From the NCBI GenBank assembly GCA_947623955.1, contig CANQIP010000002.1, forward strand, positions 124,001 through 188,000: a stretch of DNA of 64,000 bases. Reading direction: 5' to 3'. Shown here piece by piece: positions 41,261-50,271 of this stretch. The notes under the pieces were generated by a model. The model ran no database searches and was not told the DNA's origin. It worked only from the letters and a program-made list of their open reading frames with translations. The translations under genes were made by a program, and so were the position numbers. The DNA is from an uncultured Clostridia bacterium (lineage in GTDB: Bacteria; Bacillota; Clostridia; UBA1381). Within the stretch, counting starts at the first letter, position 1. Each line of letters starts with the position of its first letter.

Positions 41261-42364
41261 ATGGATGAGGAAAAGAATTTAAACGAAACCGCGGAGGAAG
41301 TAACCGAAACGGCAGCCGATACGGTAGAAGAAACGGCTGACGCGGCGGAAGAAACGGCTGCGGAGGTTGTTGAAGAAGTAAAGGACGCGGCGGAGGAGAC
41401 GGCGGAGGACGTCGTTGACGAAGTGACGGACGCGGCTGAAAGCGCAGCCGATACCGCGGTAGAGACGGCGGAGGACGTTACGGACGCGGTTGCCGATACA
41501 GCAAACGATATTGTCGATACGGCAAATGAGGCTGCCGAGGACGCTGCGGATATGATTGACGACGCGGCAGACGCGACAGAGGACGCGTTAAACGGCGCGG
41601 CGGAAAATGCGGAGCAAACCGTTCAGTACGGCGAAGATATGATGAAAGCTGTTACCATGCCCGAAAGCAAAACACCCAAAGCCGTGCTTATAGCGGTATG
41701 CGCCGTGCTTGCGGTTGCTATAATCGTGCTTGCGGTATTTTTCGGTCTGAAGGTTTTTCATAAAAATCCGTATAACAAGTACATTGATACAACCGGCAGA
41801 ACGATAGGCGAAATTGCCGAGATGTCGGGTATGGAGTACGATAAGTTCCTGGAGACGTACAGCCTTCCCGCGGATATGCCGGAGGATACGAACGAATCGT
41901 CGGCATTCAACGCAATTCCCATAAGCAAGGTTCTTGAAATGTACCAGTATGAGAATATGGCTACGGTTGACGAGGCTAAGTCATTCCTCGCGCTGCCCGA
42001 TTGGATAGACGAAAATACGCCGTGGGGCGACGCGATAGGCGAGGCTCCGCTTAAAAATTACGTGGGTGAGGAAAATCTCGACGATTTCCTTGAGCATTAC
42101 GGACTTAAGGACACGGCAACGGGCGACACGCTGTTTAAGGAAGTAAGACAGACCGTTGACGAGGCGGACAAGAAGGAAAGAGAAGAGTACGAAAAGCAGA
42201 TGGAAGAGCTTCAGGCACAGATGGAGGCGCAGCAGTCACAGTCCGACGATGAGACTCAGACAGAGGCTCCCGCGGGCGATCAGGCTCAAACCGAGCAGGC
42301 TGCGGACGGTCAGGCTGCGGAGCAGACCGATGCAAATAACACCGAGGCTCAGGCTGCTCAGTAA
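41261..42364 (+). CDS. Membrane protein with long acidic Ala/Glu/Thr-rich N-terminus and small helical repeats
   Basis: A 367-residue protein in three parts. Residues 1-130 are an extremely low-complexity acidic stretch (ETADAAEETAAEVVEEVKDA and similar, 11-residue-like periodicity) with no basic residues to speak of. Residues 143-166 form one membrane helix (VLIAVCAVLAVAIIVLAVFF). After it come repeats like those of the preceding protein: TIGEIAEMSGMEYDKFLETY, SLPADMPED and VGEENLDDFLEHYGLKDTAT. The end is a Gln/Glu/Ala-rich tail. It is 25 bases after the first gene on the same transcript. Unknown function. Confidence 0.75.
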   Translation: MDEEKNLNETAEEVTETAADTVEETADAAEETAAEVVEEVKDAAEETAEDVVDEVTDAAESAADTAVETAEDVTDAVADTANDIVDTANEAAEDAADMIDDAADATEDALNGAAENAEQTVQYGEDMMKAVTMPESKTPKAVLIAVCAVLAVAIIVLAVFFGLKVFHKNPYNKYIDTTGRTIGEIAEMSGMEYDKFLETYSLPADMPEDTNESSAFNAIPISKVLEMYQYENMATVDEAKSFLALPDWIDENTPWGDAIGEAPLKNYVGEENLDDFLEHYGLKDTATGDTLFKEVRQTVDEADKKEREEYEKQMEELQAQMEAQQSQSDDETQTEAPAGDQAQTEQAADGQAAEQTDANNTEAQAAQ

Positions 42365-42374
42365 TATGTGAAAC

Positions 42375-42410
42375 AAAAAATGACGGATTTGTTCCGTCAT
42401 TTTTTGTGCC
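42375..42410. terminator. Bidirectional terminator between the repeat-protein operon and bioY
   Basis: AAAAAATGACGGA (42375-42387) pairs with TCCGTCATTTTTT (42393-42405); T runs exist on both strands. Confidence 0.9.
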
Positions 42411-42413
42411 TTT

Positions 42414-42956
42414 TTATATGAGATGTGCGCGGATAAGCCTTTGTTTTACCTCGTACCCCGCGTATGACGCGGCAACGGCTTTCGCTACGTCGAACGGTAT
42501 AAACGGCAGCACGCAGAGTGTGAGAGCCGTTTGCGCGTCCGTTTTCTGCACGAGCATGAATTGGAGTGTGCCGAGCGCGTAGCAGATTGCGACCGATACA
42601 AGGCACGACGCGAATATTGACGCGAGGGCGGTAAGCTTTTTTTCGTATTGACGCGACGCGGCATAGCCTATAATCACAGCCATAATGACGTACGACCATA
42701 TGTATCCTCCCGTGGGGCCCGCGAGTACGCCGACGCCGCCCTTAAAGCCCGAGAACATCGGCAGTCCGACCGCGCCGAGCAGTATGAACACCGCCGTTGA
42801 TACCGCCGCCTTCGCCGACCCGAGTATAACAGCCGTGATCATAATGCCGAACAGTCCGAGCGTTACCGGCACAATTCCAGTCGGTACCGTTATTACCGAG
42901 AATACGCATATCACCGCCGCGAATAACGCGCATGTAATCATTGTTTTTGTTTTCAT
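42414..42956 (-). CDS. bioY: Biotin transporter substrate-binding component BioY
   Basis: A 180-residue membrane protein with six hydrophobic segments. The BioY signature is VPVTLGLFGIMITAVILGS, VFILLGAVGLPMFSGFKGG, GVLAGPTGGYIWSYV. It binds biotin and works with an ECF energy module coded elsewhere; no biotin synthesis genes are near. GGAGG is close to the ATG. Own consensus promoter immediately upstream, with a leader of only about 14 bases. Confidence 0.94.
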   Translation of the reverse strand: MKTKTMITCALFAAVICVFSVITVPTGIVPVTLGLFGIMITAVILGSAKAAVSTAVFILLGAVGLPMFSGFKGGVGVLAGPTGGYIWSYVIMAVIIGYAASRQYEKKLTALASIFASCLVSVAICYALGTLQFMLVQKTDAQTALTLCVLPFIPFDVAKAVAASYAGYEVKQRLIRAHLI

Positions 42957-42976
42957 TTTGCGCCTCCTTCGCGTAT

Positions 42977-43005
42977 AGTATAATATATAAAATGCGATTT
43001 GTCAA
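42977..43005 (-). promoter_or_regulatory. Promoter of bioY
   Basis: Minus-strand TTGACA (43005-43000) and TATACT (42982-42977), 17-base spacer. Confidence 0.75.
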
Positions 43006-43041
43006 CCTTTTGTTGCGGAGTGGGTTTACAATTTACGTGTA

Positions 43042-43205
43042 AGGCTCCCCTATTAGGGGAGCTGTCGCTGAAAGCGACTGAGGGGTTTATTTGTGGAAAC
43101 AAAACCCTTCCGTCATTTGCTACGCAAATGCCACCTCCCCTAGTAGGGGAGGCATACGAAGAACGGCGCACAAGACCCCCTCTCCGAGGGGGTCTTGCGG
43201 GCGCC
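43042..43205. repeat. Family A repeat plus family D hairpin
   Basis: CTCCCCTATTAGGGGAG, GTCGCTGAAAGCGAC, GAGGGGTTT, a GTTT...AAAC centre, AAACCCTTCCGTC with an ATTTGCTACGCAAAT hairpin, CTCCCCTAGTAGGGGAG (43042-43152), then a D hairpin GACCCCCTCTCCGAGGGGGTC ending about 43194. Confidence 0.8.
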
Positions 43206-43227
43206 CGCAAAAATTGTCGTAAAGCTA

Positions 43228-43256
43228 TTGAAATTTTACCTTAATTGTTATATACT
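43228..43256 (+). promoter_or_regulatory. Promoter of purF
   Basis: TTGAAA (43228-43233) and TATACT (43251-43256), 17-base spacer. No purine riboswitch or PurR-box is visible in the 40-base leader. Confidence 0.65.
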
Positions 43257-43299
43257 TAGTTATGTATGACCCGAAAACGGGAAAAAAGGGGACATTTAT

Positions 43300-44703
43300 A
43301 TGCTTACGGAAAACAAAATCGGCGAGGAATGCGGCGTATTCGCGGTATACGACCCCGCGGGCGACTGCGCGAGAACGGCGTACTACGGGCTTTTTGCTCT
43401 CCAGCACAGAGGTCAGGAAAGCTGCGGTATCGCCGTCAACAATAACCGCGATATAACGTCCTACAAGGATATGGGACTTGTAAACGACGTTTTTAACGAG
43501 GAAATATTGACGCGGCTCGGCGGCACAATGGCGTGCGCCCACGTCCGCTACTCCACCACGGGCGAGAGCATGAGAGAGAACGCTCAGCCACTCGTTCTGC
43601 GTTACAGCAAGGGTAATATTGCGATAGCGCATAACGGCAACCTTGTAAACAAAAACGCGCTCATGGACGAACTTAGCGTTACGGGCGCGATTTTCCAGAC
43701 GACGACCGACACGGAAATGATAGCGTACACGATAGCGAAGGAACGGCTCGGCTGCGGCAGTATCGAGGCGGCAATCGAAAGAGCCGTGCCGCACCTTAAA
43801 GGCGCGTTCTCGCTCATCGTTATGAGTCCGAGAAAGCTCATAGCGGCGCGTGACCCGTGGGGATTTCGTCCTCTTTGCATGGGCAGACGCGGCGACGCGA
43901 TTATATTTGCGTCCGAAACGTGCGCGCTCGACAGCGTGGGCGCGGAGTTTGAGCGTGAGCTTGAACCGGGCGAGATCGTGGTCGTGTGCGAGGGCAAGAT
44001 AAAGAGCATAAAGACATACGTCGGCACAAAGCCGCATACAATGTGCATATTCGAGTACCTCTACTTTGCGCGTCCCGACAGCGTTATAGAGGGACAGTCG
44101 GCGCATGACTCGCGTATGCTCGCGGGAAAGTACCTCGCGAAGGAACATCCCGCCGACGCGGACGTGGTAATAGGCGTGCCGGACAGCGGCATAAGCGCGG
44201 CTATGGGGTTCGCGCTTGAGTCGGGCATACCTTACGGTATCGGTTTTGTTAAGAATAAATATATCGGCAGGACGTTTATCCAGCCGTCACAGGCGATGCG
44301 CGAAAACGCGGTAAGAATTAAGCTGAACGTGCTGCGCTCCACCGTCGAGGGCAAGCGCGTCGTGATGGTTGACGACTCGATCGTGCGCGGTACTACGTCA
44401 AAGCGGATCGTACATCTTCTCCGCAGTTTCGGCGCGAAAGAGGTACACGTGCGCTCGTCCGCGCCGCCGTTTATGTGGCCCTGCTACTTCGGCACGGACG
44501 TGCCGTCGCGCGACCAGCTTGTGGCGTGCAGGTATGACATGGAGGGTATAAGACGGCTTATCGGCGCGGACAGTATCGGATTTTTGAGCGTGGAGTCGCT
44601 CCGAAAAATAATCCCGAACGCACGGTGCGGCTACTGCGACGGCTGTTTCAGCGGCAAGTACCCCGTGGAAATTGAATTAAACGAAAAGAGTGATTTTGAT
44701 TGA
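43300..44703 (+). CDS. purF: Amidophosphoribosyltransferase (PurF), catalytic form
   Basis: A 467-residue enzyme with a ten-residue propeptide MLTENKIGEE before the nucleophile Cys11 (CGVFAVYD). Glutaminase residues are in HVRYSTTGES and NAQPL; the PRPP site is VVMVDDSIVRGTTSKRIVHL; iron-sulfur Cys are in CGYCDGCFSGKYP. It commits PRPP to purine synthesis. The next gene begins at its stop codon, so a MATE transporter is in the same transcript. No other pur genes are in the window, but guaB is at 59491. Confidence 0.95.
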   Translation: MLTENKIGEECGVFAVYDPAGDCARTAYYGLFALQHRGQESCGIAVNNNRDITSYKDMGLVNDVFNEEILTRLGGTMACAHVRYSTTGESMRENAQPLVLRYSKGNIAIAHNGNLVNKNALMDELSVTGAIFQTTTDTEMIAYTIAKERLGCGSIEAAIERAVPHLKGAFSLIVMSPRKLIAARDPWGFRPLCMGRRGDAIIFASETCALDSVGAEFERELEPGEIVVVCEGKIKSIKTYVGTKPHTMCIFEYLYFARPDSVIEGQSAHDSRMLAGKYLAKEHPADADVVIGVPDSGISAAMGFALESGIPYGIGFVKNKYIGRTFIQPSQAMRENAVRIKLNVLRSTVEGKRVVMVDDSIVRGTTSKRIVHLLRSFGAKEVHVRSSAPPFMWPCYFGTDVPSRDQLVACRYDMEGIRRLIGADSIGFLSVESLRKIIPNARCGYCDGCFSGKYPVEIELNEKSDFD

Positions 44704-46049
44704 TAACAGACCTTACGGAAGGTAAAACCTCGCGGGTTTTGTGGAAATTTTTTGTACCGATGCTGTTGAGCGTCGTGTTCCAGCAGCTTTACAACATAGT
44801 CGACAGCGTTGTCGCGGGCAAGTTCATAGGCGCGGACGCGCTCGCGGCGGTCGGCGCGTCGTACCCGATAACGATGATATTTATGGCTGTCGCGACAGGC
44901 GCGAACGTCGGCGCGGCGGTGGTTATCTCACAGCTTTTCGGCGCGAAAAGCTACGAAAAGCTGAAAACGGCGATTTTCACGTCGGTAATCGCGATGGCTG
45001 CGCTCGCGGTAATACTCACGGCTGTCGGCGCGGTAAGCTGTACGGCTATGCTGCGTATGCTGCACACGCCGGAAAACATAATGTCCGACTCGGTGATATA
45101 CCTTTCCGTTTACATATGGGGACTGGCGTTTTTGTTCCTCTACAACATCTGCACCGGCATATTTACGGCTCTCGGCGACAGCCGAACGCCGCTTTACTTC
45201 CTTATAGCGTCGTCGCTCGGCAATATAGCGCTCGATATACTGTTCGTGGCTGCGTTTAAAATGGGCGTCGCGGGCGTGGCGTGGGCGACGTTTATAGCGC
45301 AGGGAATAAGCATGGCGTGCGCGTTCGCGGTAATGGTGGTGCGCGTGAGGAAAATAAAGTCGGGCAGGTACAGTAAATTTTCGTGGAGCATGCTCGGACG
45401 AATATCGCGGTTCGCCGTGCCGAGTATTCTGCAGCAGAGCTTTGTATCGGTCGGCAACCTGTTTATACAGACGCGCGTAAACTTTTTCGGCTCTGACGTT
45501 ATAGCCGGTTACAGCGCGGCGATTAAATTAAACACGTTCACGATAACAAGCTTTGCGACGCTCGGCAACGCGATGTCAAGCTACACGGCTCAAAATACGG
45601 GCGCGGGCAGGTTCGACCGCGTCCGCGCGGGATTTAAAAGCGGCGTTATAATGTCGATAGTGACTGCGCTGCCGTTCTTTATCGCGTACTTCATATTCCC
45701 GACGTACATGATGCACATATTCGTAAACCCGTCCGAGGCTGATATTGCGCAGGTGACGGACGTGGGCAGAGCGTTTCTTATGATAGCGTCGCCGTTTTAC
45801 TTCATCGCGGCGATAAAGCTTGCGGCGGACGGACTTCTGCGCGGCGCGGGTGAGATGCGTCCGTTTATGATTTCGACGTTCACAGACCTTTTGCTGCGCG
45901 TAATAATTGCGTACGTGCTGTCGTACATGATGAACAGCGAGATAGGCATATGGCTGTCGTGGCCCGTCGGCTGGACGGTCGCGGCTGCAATTTCGGTTTC
46001 GTTCTACTTTGCGTTTATACGAAAAAAACCGCGCGACGCGGCGGTGTGA
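44700..46049 (+). CDS. MATE family efflux transporter
   Basis: A 449-residue protein with about twelve membrane segments in two six-helix halves. The first half has MLLSVVFQQLYNIVDSVVAG and ADALAAVGASYPITMIFMAV, the second half SILQQSFVSVGNLFIQTRVN, typical of NorM/DinF-type Na+/H+ antiporters. It starts at a TTG overlapping the TGA of purF, AAGAG about ten bases upstream. Substrate unknown. Confidence 0.9.
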   Translation: MITDLTEGKTSRVLWKFFVPMLLSVVFQQLYNIVDSVVAGKFIGADALAAVGASYPITMIFMAVATGANVGAAVVISQLFGAKSYEKLKTAIFTSVIAMAALAVILTAVGAVSCTAMLRMLHTPENIMSDSVIYLSVYIWGLAFLFLYNICTGIFTALGDSRTPLYFLIASSLGNIALDILFVAAFKMGVAGVAWATFIAQGISMACAFAVMVVRVRKIKSGRYSKFSWSMLGRISRFAVPSILQQSFVSVGNLFIQTRVNFFGSDVIAGYSAAIKLNTFTITSFATLGNAMSSYTAQNTGAGRFDRVRAGFKSGVIMSIVTALPFFIAYFIFPTYMMHIFVNPSEADIAQVTDVGRAFLMIASPFYFIAAIKLAADGLLRGAGEMRPFMISTFTDLLLRVIIAYVLSYMMNSEIGIWLSWPVGWTVAAAISVSFYFAFIRKKPRDAAV

Positions 46050-46061
46050 AAATTAAGGCAT

Positions 46062-46097
46062 AAAAATATCCGCCATTATTAAAGGCGGATATTTTTA
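46062..46097. terminator. Bidirectional terminator between the MATE gene and mscL
   Basis: AAAAATATCCGCC (46062-46074) pairs with GGCGGATATTTTT (46084-46096), T runs on both strands. Confidence 0.9.
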
Positions 46098-46107
46098 TGT
46101 AATTAAA

Positions 46108-46545
46108 TTATTCCTTTTCCTTTAAAAGGTCGCGGATTTCGGCGAGAAGTTCTTCCTGCGTGGGGCCTGCGGGTGCCTCTTCGGCGGGTTCTTCTTCACC
46201 GCGTGACCGTTCTCTCATTTTGTTAATTCCCTTAACAACGCAGAACAGTACAAACGCTACAATCAGGAAATTGATTATAGATCCGATAAACATACCTATG
46301 GCAATTTGAGTGCCGGGAATAGTCCAAAGCTGGAATGACGATATTGTTTCGGCAACTCCGTCCGCGCCGACCGTAGCCGCACCCTGCACAATCAAACTGC
46401 CTAAAAAAGCGATAAAAGGCATAATAATGTAATTAACAAGTGCATCGACTATTGCCTTAAATGCGCCGCCCACAACAACACCGACAGCCAAATCCAGAGC
46501 GTTGCCTTTGGCAATAAACTCTTTAAATTCGCTGAAAAATTTCAT
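46108..46545 (-). CDS. mscL: Large-conductance mechanosensitive channel MscL
   Basis: A 145-residue channel subunit: EFIAKGNALDLAVGVVVGGA with FKAIVDALVNYIIMPFIAF as helix one, the loop ISSFQLWTIPGTQIAIGMFI, helix two FLIVAFVLFCVVKGI and a C-terminal acidic helical bundle. It opens under membrane tension to release solutes. GGAGG precedes the ATG. Terminator on its end. Confidence 0.96.
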   Translation of the reverse strand: MKFFSEFKEFIAKGNALDLAVGVVVGGAFKAIVDALVNYIIMPFIAFLGSLIVQGAATVGADGVAETISSFQLWTIPGTQIAIGMFIGSIINFLIVAFVLFCVVKGINKMRERSRGEEEPAEEAPAGPTQEELLAEIRDLLKEKE

Positions 46546-46565
46546 TTGAAATACCTCCGATCGCG

Positions 46566-47957
46566 TTAAAAGTTTAATTTATCATCAAGGAACTTTTCAA
46601 GATCCTCAATTTTCACTCTCTCCTGCTCCATGCTGTCTCTCTCTCTTATCGTCACCGCGTTGTCTTCGAGCGAGTCGAAGTCGAACGTTATGCAGTACGG
46701 CGTGCCTATCTCGTCCTGGCGGCGGTAACGCTTGCCTATCGAGCCGGCGTTGTCGTACTCGCAGTTGTATTTTTTCGCCAATTTCTGATATACCGCAGTC
46801 GCGCCCTCGTCGAGCTTTTTCGACAGCGGCAGCACCGCAGCCTTTACCGGCGCGAGCGCGGGGTGCAGGTGCAGAACAACGCGGCTGTCGCCGCCTTCAA
46901 GCTGTTCCTCGTCATACGCCTCGCAAAGGAACGCCAGCGCAACTCTGTCCGCGCCGAGCGACGGCTCGATGCAGTACGGCACATATCTTTCGTTCGTTAC
47001 GGGGTCGATGTACTCCATACTCTCGCCCGAGTGTTCCTGGTGCTGCTTTAAATCGTAATCGGTTCTGTCGGCGATGCCCCAAAGCTCGCCCCAGCCGAAC
47101 GGGAACACAAATTCTATGTCGGCGGTCGCGTTCGAGTAGAACGCAAGCTCCTCCGGCGAATGGTCGCGGAAGCGGAGGTTTTCCTCTTTCATGCCGAGGC
47201 TCAAAAGGAAGTCCATACAGTACTTTTTCCAGTACGCGTGCCATTCGAGGTCTGTGCCGGGCGCGCAGAAAAATTCAAGCTCCATCTGCTCAAACTCACG
47301 CGTTCTGAACGTGAAGTTACCGGGCGTGATCTCGTTTCGGAACGACTTGCCGACCTGTCCGATACCGAACGGTACCTTTTTGCGGCTCGTTCTCTGCACG
47401 TTTTTGAAGTTTACGAATATGCCCTGCGCCGTTTCGGGACGAAGGTATACGACGGACGACGAGTCCTCCGTTACGCCCTGAAACGTTTTGAACATCAGGT
47501 TAAACTCGCGTATGTCGGTGAAGTTGCTCTTTCCGCATTTCGGGCAGACAATATTGTTCGCGCTGATGTACTCAACCATTTTTTCCTTGCTCCAGCCGTC
47601 AACTGTTATGTCCTCGCCCTTTTCGTGCGCGAAATCCTCTATAAGCTTGTCCGCTCTGTGACGCGATTTACATTCCTTACAGTCCATAAGCGGGTCGGAA
47701 AAGCCGCCTACGTGACCCGACGCGACCCACGTTTCGGGGTTCATCAGTATCGCGCAGTCTATGCCGACATTGTACGGCGACTCCTGTATAAACTTCTTCC
47801 ACCACGCCTTTTTTACGTTATTTTTAAACTCAACGCCCAAAGGGCCGTAATCCCATGTATTCGCCAGTCCGCCGTAAATCTCGCTGCCGGGATACACATA
47901 GCCGCGTCCTTTGCACAGAGCCACGATTTTGTCCATTGTTTTCTCTGAATTTTTCAT
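46566..47957 (-). CDS. glyS: Glycyl-tRNA synthetase, dimeric type
   Basis: A 463-residue class II synthetase: [20 protein letters not shown], motif 2 [33 protein letters not shown], motif 3 [20 protein letters not shown] and an HGTP-anticodon domain. A zinc-like pair lies at [11 protein letters not shown] and CPKCGKSNF. Single-chain alpha2 form rather than glyQ+glyS. I see no T-box upstream; a consensus promoter at 48004-48032 drives it. Confidence 0.96.
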   Translation of the reverse strand: MKNSEKTMDKIVALCKGRGYVYPGSEIYGGLANTWDYGPLGVEFKNNVKKAWWKKFIQESPYNVGIDCAILMNPETWVASGHVGGFSDPLMDCKECKSRHRADKLIEDFAHEKGEDITVDGWSKEKMVEYISANNIVCPKCGKSNFTDIREFNLMFKTFQGVTEDSSSVVYLRPETAQGIFVNFKNVQRTSRKKVPFGIGQVGKSFRNEITPGNFTFRTREFEQMELEFFCAPGTDLEWHAYWKKYCMDFLLSLGMKEENLRFRDHSPEELAFYSNATADIEFVFPFGWGELWGIADRTDYDLKQHQEHSGESMEYIDPVTNERYVPYCIEPSLGADRVALAFLCEAYDEEQLEGGDSRVVLHLHPALAPVKAAVLPLSKKLDEGATAVYQKLAKKYNCEYDNAGSIGKRYRRQDEIGTPYCITFDFDSLEDNAVTIRERDSMEQERVKIEDLEKFLDDKLNF

Positions 47958-48003
47958 CTATACCTTGTCCTTTCCTATGCGGATAATAATTATTTATACA
48001 TAT

Positions 48004-48032
48004 ATTTTATTGAATATCGACGGGTTTGTCAA
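48004..48032 (-). promoter_or_regulatory. Promoter of glyS
   Basis: Minus-strand TTGACA (48032-48027) and TAAAAT (48009-48004), 17-base spacer, about 46 bases before the start. Confidence 0.7.
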
Positions 48033-48126
48033 GCCATTTATGACATTTTCCGCCGCGCTCGGGCATATTCGGCAAATATTTGTTATGCGTCACGCGGGGA
48101 CAGAAAATGTTATGTAAACAGAAAAG

Positions 48127-48232
48127 TTATCCCCGTTTTTCGTAAAAAACGTGGATAACTCGATGAAAAGACAAGCTTTCGGTAAATTTTACTTTGAAAA
48201 AGCGCGGATAAACGCGGGGATAAAGAGGATAA
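48127..48232. promoter_or_regulatory. Cluster of five TTATCC (DnaA-box-like) sequences
   Basis: TTATCCCCG at 48127-48135 (plus strand); TTATCCACG at 48158-48150, TTATCCGC at 48211-48204, TTATCCCCG at 48223-48215 and TTATCCTCT at 48232-48224 (minus strand). The consensus DnaA box is TTATCCACA. The rest of the 378-base glyS-radA gap holds only the two promoters. Confidence 0.4.
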
Positions 48233-48274
48233 TAACACGTTTGTAACATTATTATGTAAAACAAAAATTTGTAA

Positions 48275-48303
48275 TTGAATTGAGCGCGGAAATGGTATAT
48301 AAT
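48275..48303 (+). promoter_or_regulatory. Promoter of radA
   Basis: TTGAAT (48275-48280) and TATAAT (48298-48303), 17-base spacer, 32 bases before the radA ATG. Confidence 0.72.
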
Positions 48304-48335
48304 ATTTTAGGATAAAAACCGAAAGGAAAAAGCGT

Positions 48336-49712
48336 ATGAAATCGAAAACCACATATATTTGCCGCGAATGCGGCTATAAATCGCCGAAATGGCTCGGAAA
48401 ATGTCCGTCGTGCGGCAACTGGAACACGCTCGAGGAGACGCTCGTCGCTCCCGAAAAGAAAACGTCGGCAACGAAGTCGCTCGTGCGCGAGAGCACGGCG
48501 TCGGCGCGTATGCCCAAGCGCATAGGCGAGGTCAAGGCGGGATATGAAACGCGATACAAGACGGGTATGAAGGAGCTTGACCGCGTGCTGGGCGGCGGTA
48601 TAGTAAAGGGTTCGCTAATTCTCGTGGGCGGCGACCCGGGTATAGGCAAATCGACGCTGCTTTTGCAGATATGCGAGACGCTCGGCAAGGAGAAAAAGGT
48701 GCTGTACGTATCGGGCGAGGAGAGCGAGGGACAGATAAAAATACGTGCCGAACGGCTCGGCGTTACGTCGGAAAATCTGTACCTGATAACCGAGACGGAT
48801 GTGGAGCTTATACTTGAAACGATAAACGAGCTTAAGCCCGAAACAGTCATAATCGACTCGATACAGACGATGAGCCACGAGGCAATATCGTCTGCGGCTG
48901 GCAGCGTGCCGCAAGTGAGAGAAGCGACGAACGCGTTTATGCGCGTCGCGAAATCAACGGGCGCGGCGATGTTCATTGTAGGCCACGTCACGAAGGAGGG
49001 CGCGATCGCGGGCCCGAGAGTGCTTGAACACATGGTTGACTGCGTGCTGTACTTCGAGGGCGACAGGCAGCTGTCATTCAGGATTTTGAGAGCCGTAAAG
49101 AACCGTTTCGGCTCGACGAATGAGATAGGCGTGTTTGAAATGCTCGACACGGGTCTTAAAGAGGTGGAGAACCCGTCGGCGACGCTGCTCGAAGGGCGCA
49201 GCGAGAACATTTCGGGCAGCGCGGTCGTATGCGCCATGGAGGGCAGCCGAGGTGTTATGGCTGAAATACAGGCTCTCGTCACGCCGACCGGTTTCGGCAA
49301 CCCGCGCCGTATGGCGAACGGTATAGATATGTATCGCTCTTTAATGCTTATCGCGATACTCGAAAAGCGGTCGAGAATGAATTTGTCCAATTCGGACGTG
49401 TATATAAACGTCGCGGGCGGTCTCAAAATCGACGAGACAGCCGTCGATTTGGGCGTGTGCGCGGCGATAGCGTCAAGTCAGGCGGACGTCGCGATAAGTC
49501 CCGACATGGTATTTATCGGCGAGGTCGGCCTGGGCGGCGAGCTGCGCGGCGTGAGCAGGCTTGAAAAGCGTATAAACGAGGCGGCAAAGCTTGGATTTAA
49601 GTCGGCGTTCGTGCCGAAACAGTCGATGCGCGGCGTTAAAGTACCCGAAGGTTTTGCGGCTTATGGCATACGCACCGTGAACGAAATGGTAAATATGCTG
49701 CGCAAGAAGTAA
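48336..49712 (+). CDS. radA: DNA repair protein RadA
   Basis: A 458-residue protein: zinc finger CRECGYKSPKWLGKCPSCGN, Walker A VGGDPGIGKSTLLLQICETL, the RadA signature KNRFGSTNEIGVFEM, and a Lon-like C-terminal domain after residue 280. It is a RecA-like helicase that drives branch migration in recombination. AAAGGA precedes the ATG. Typical clostridial neighbours (clpC, disA) are absent. Confidence 0.96.
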   Translation: MKSKTTYICRECGYKSPKWLGKCPSCGNWNTLEETLVAPEKKTSATKSLVRESTASARMPKRIGEVKAGYETRYKTGMKELDRVLGGGIVKGSLILVGGDPGIGKSTLLLQICETLGKEKKVLYVSGEESEGQIKIRAERLGVTSENLYLITETDVELILETINELKPETVIIDSIQTMSHEAISSAAGSVPQVREATNAFMRVAKSTGAAMFIVGHVTKEGAIAGPRVLEHMVDCVLYFEGDRQLSFRILRAVKNRFGSTNEIGVFEMLDTGLKEVENPSATLLEGRSENISGSAVVCAMEGSRGVMAEIQALVTPTGFGNPRRMANGIDMYRSLMLIAILEKRSRMNLSNSDVYINVAGGLKIDETAVDLGVCAAIASSQADVAISPDMVFIGEVGLGGELRGVSRLEKRINEAAKLGFKSAFVPKQSMRGVKVPEGFAAYGIRTVNEMVNMLRKK

Positions 49713-49723
49713 ATTTCGTGCGG

Positions 49724-49752
49724 TTGACAATTTACGCGATATGTTATATAAT
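49724..49752 (+). promoter_or_regulatory. Perfect consensus promoter before the ricT operon
   Basis: TTGACA (49724-49729) and TATAAT (49747-49752) with a 17-base spacer. Confidence 0.8.
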
Positions 49753-49784
49753 TAACGGGATCAAAGCTGTGAGGAGAAATCAAA

Positions 49785-50246
49785 TTGGAGGAAAAAAGAA
49801 CGGGCGGTAAAAAGGAATTTTTGTACTCCGTATTGTGGGCTGTGGCTCTTTTGGTGGTCGGACGGTTCATAATATTCGCTCTGCCGCGTTACAAGGTGAT
49901 AGGCACGATAATAACGCTGCTCATGTTCTGCGCGCTCGGATTTTTCGTGCTGACGCGTTACAGCGCGGTGTATACATATTCTTTGAAAAATACGCGGTTC
50001 CGCGCGAACCGTCAAATCGGTCACAGGAACAAGGAATACGAGGTCGCGCTGTCGGGCGTTAAATCGGTCACGAGAAAGCGTCCGAAAAATTCGCCGCGTG
50101 CGCAGAATATGCGCGTGACCGTGTTTTCCAAAAAGGATTTATGGTATATCCTGTACAGGAAAAACAAACGGGATATGCTCCTCGTATGCACGATTTCAAA
50201 TAAAATGGCTGAAAAAATCAAAAGCGGCGTAAAGCACGCGAAATAA
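49785..50246 (+). CDS. Two-span membrane protein of unknown function
   Basis: A 153-residue protein starting at a TTG eight bases after AGGAG. Helices at about residues 12-32 and 39-57 (YKVIGTIITLLMFCALGFFV), then a basic cytoplasmic domain of about 90 residues (VALSGVKSVTRKRPKNSPRA, MRVTVFSKKDLWYILYRKNK) with a PH-like strand pattern. Not recognised. It precedes ricT by 25 bases and is co-transcribed with it from a consensus promoter. Confidence 0.7.
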   Translation: MEEKRTGGKKEFLYSVLWAVALLVVGRFIIFALPRYKVIGTIITLLMFCALGFFVLTRYSAVYTYSLKNTRFRANRQIGHRNKEYEVALSGVKSVTRKRPKNSPRAQNMRVTVFSKKDLWYILYRKNKRDMLLVCTISNKMAEKIKSGVKHAK

Positions 50247-50271
50247 AGGAACGGAAAGGTTTTAGATATAT

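Noticed and set aside
42957-43020. BirA operator before bioY
   Set aside because: The TTGACA-TATACT promoter is clear, but the paired GTTAAC-type half sites of a BirA box are absent.
43200-43299. Purine riboswitch or PurR box before purF
   Set aside because: The leader is about 40 bases, too short for the aptamer, and no PurBox pair was seen.
47958-48335. T-box riboswitch before glyS
   Set aside because: Only a short leader behind a consensus promoter; no T-box sequence found.
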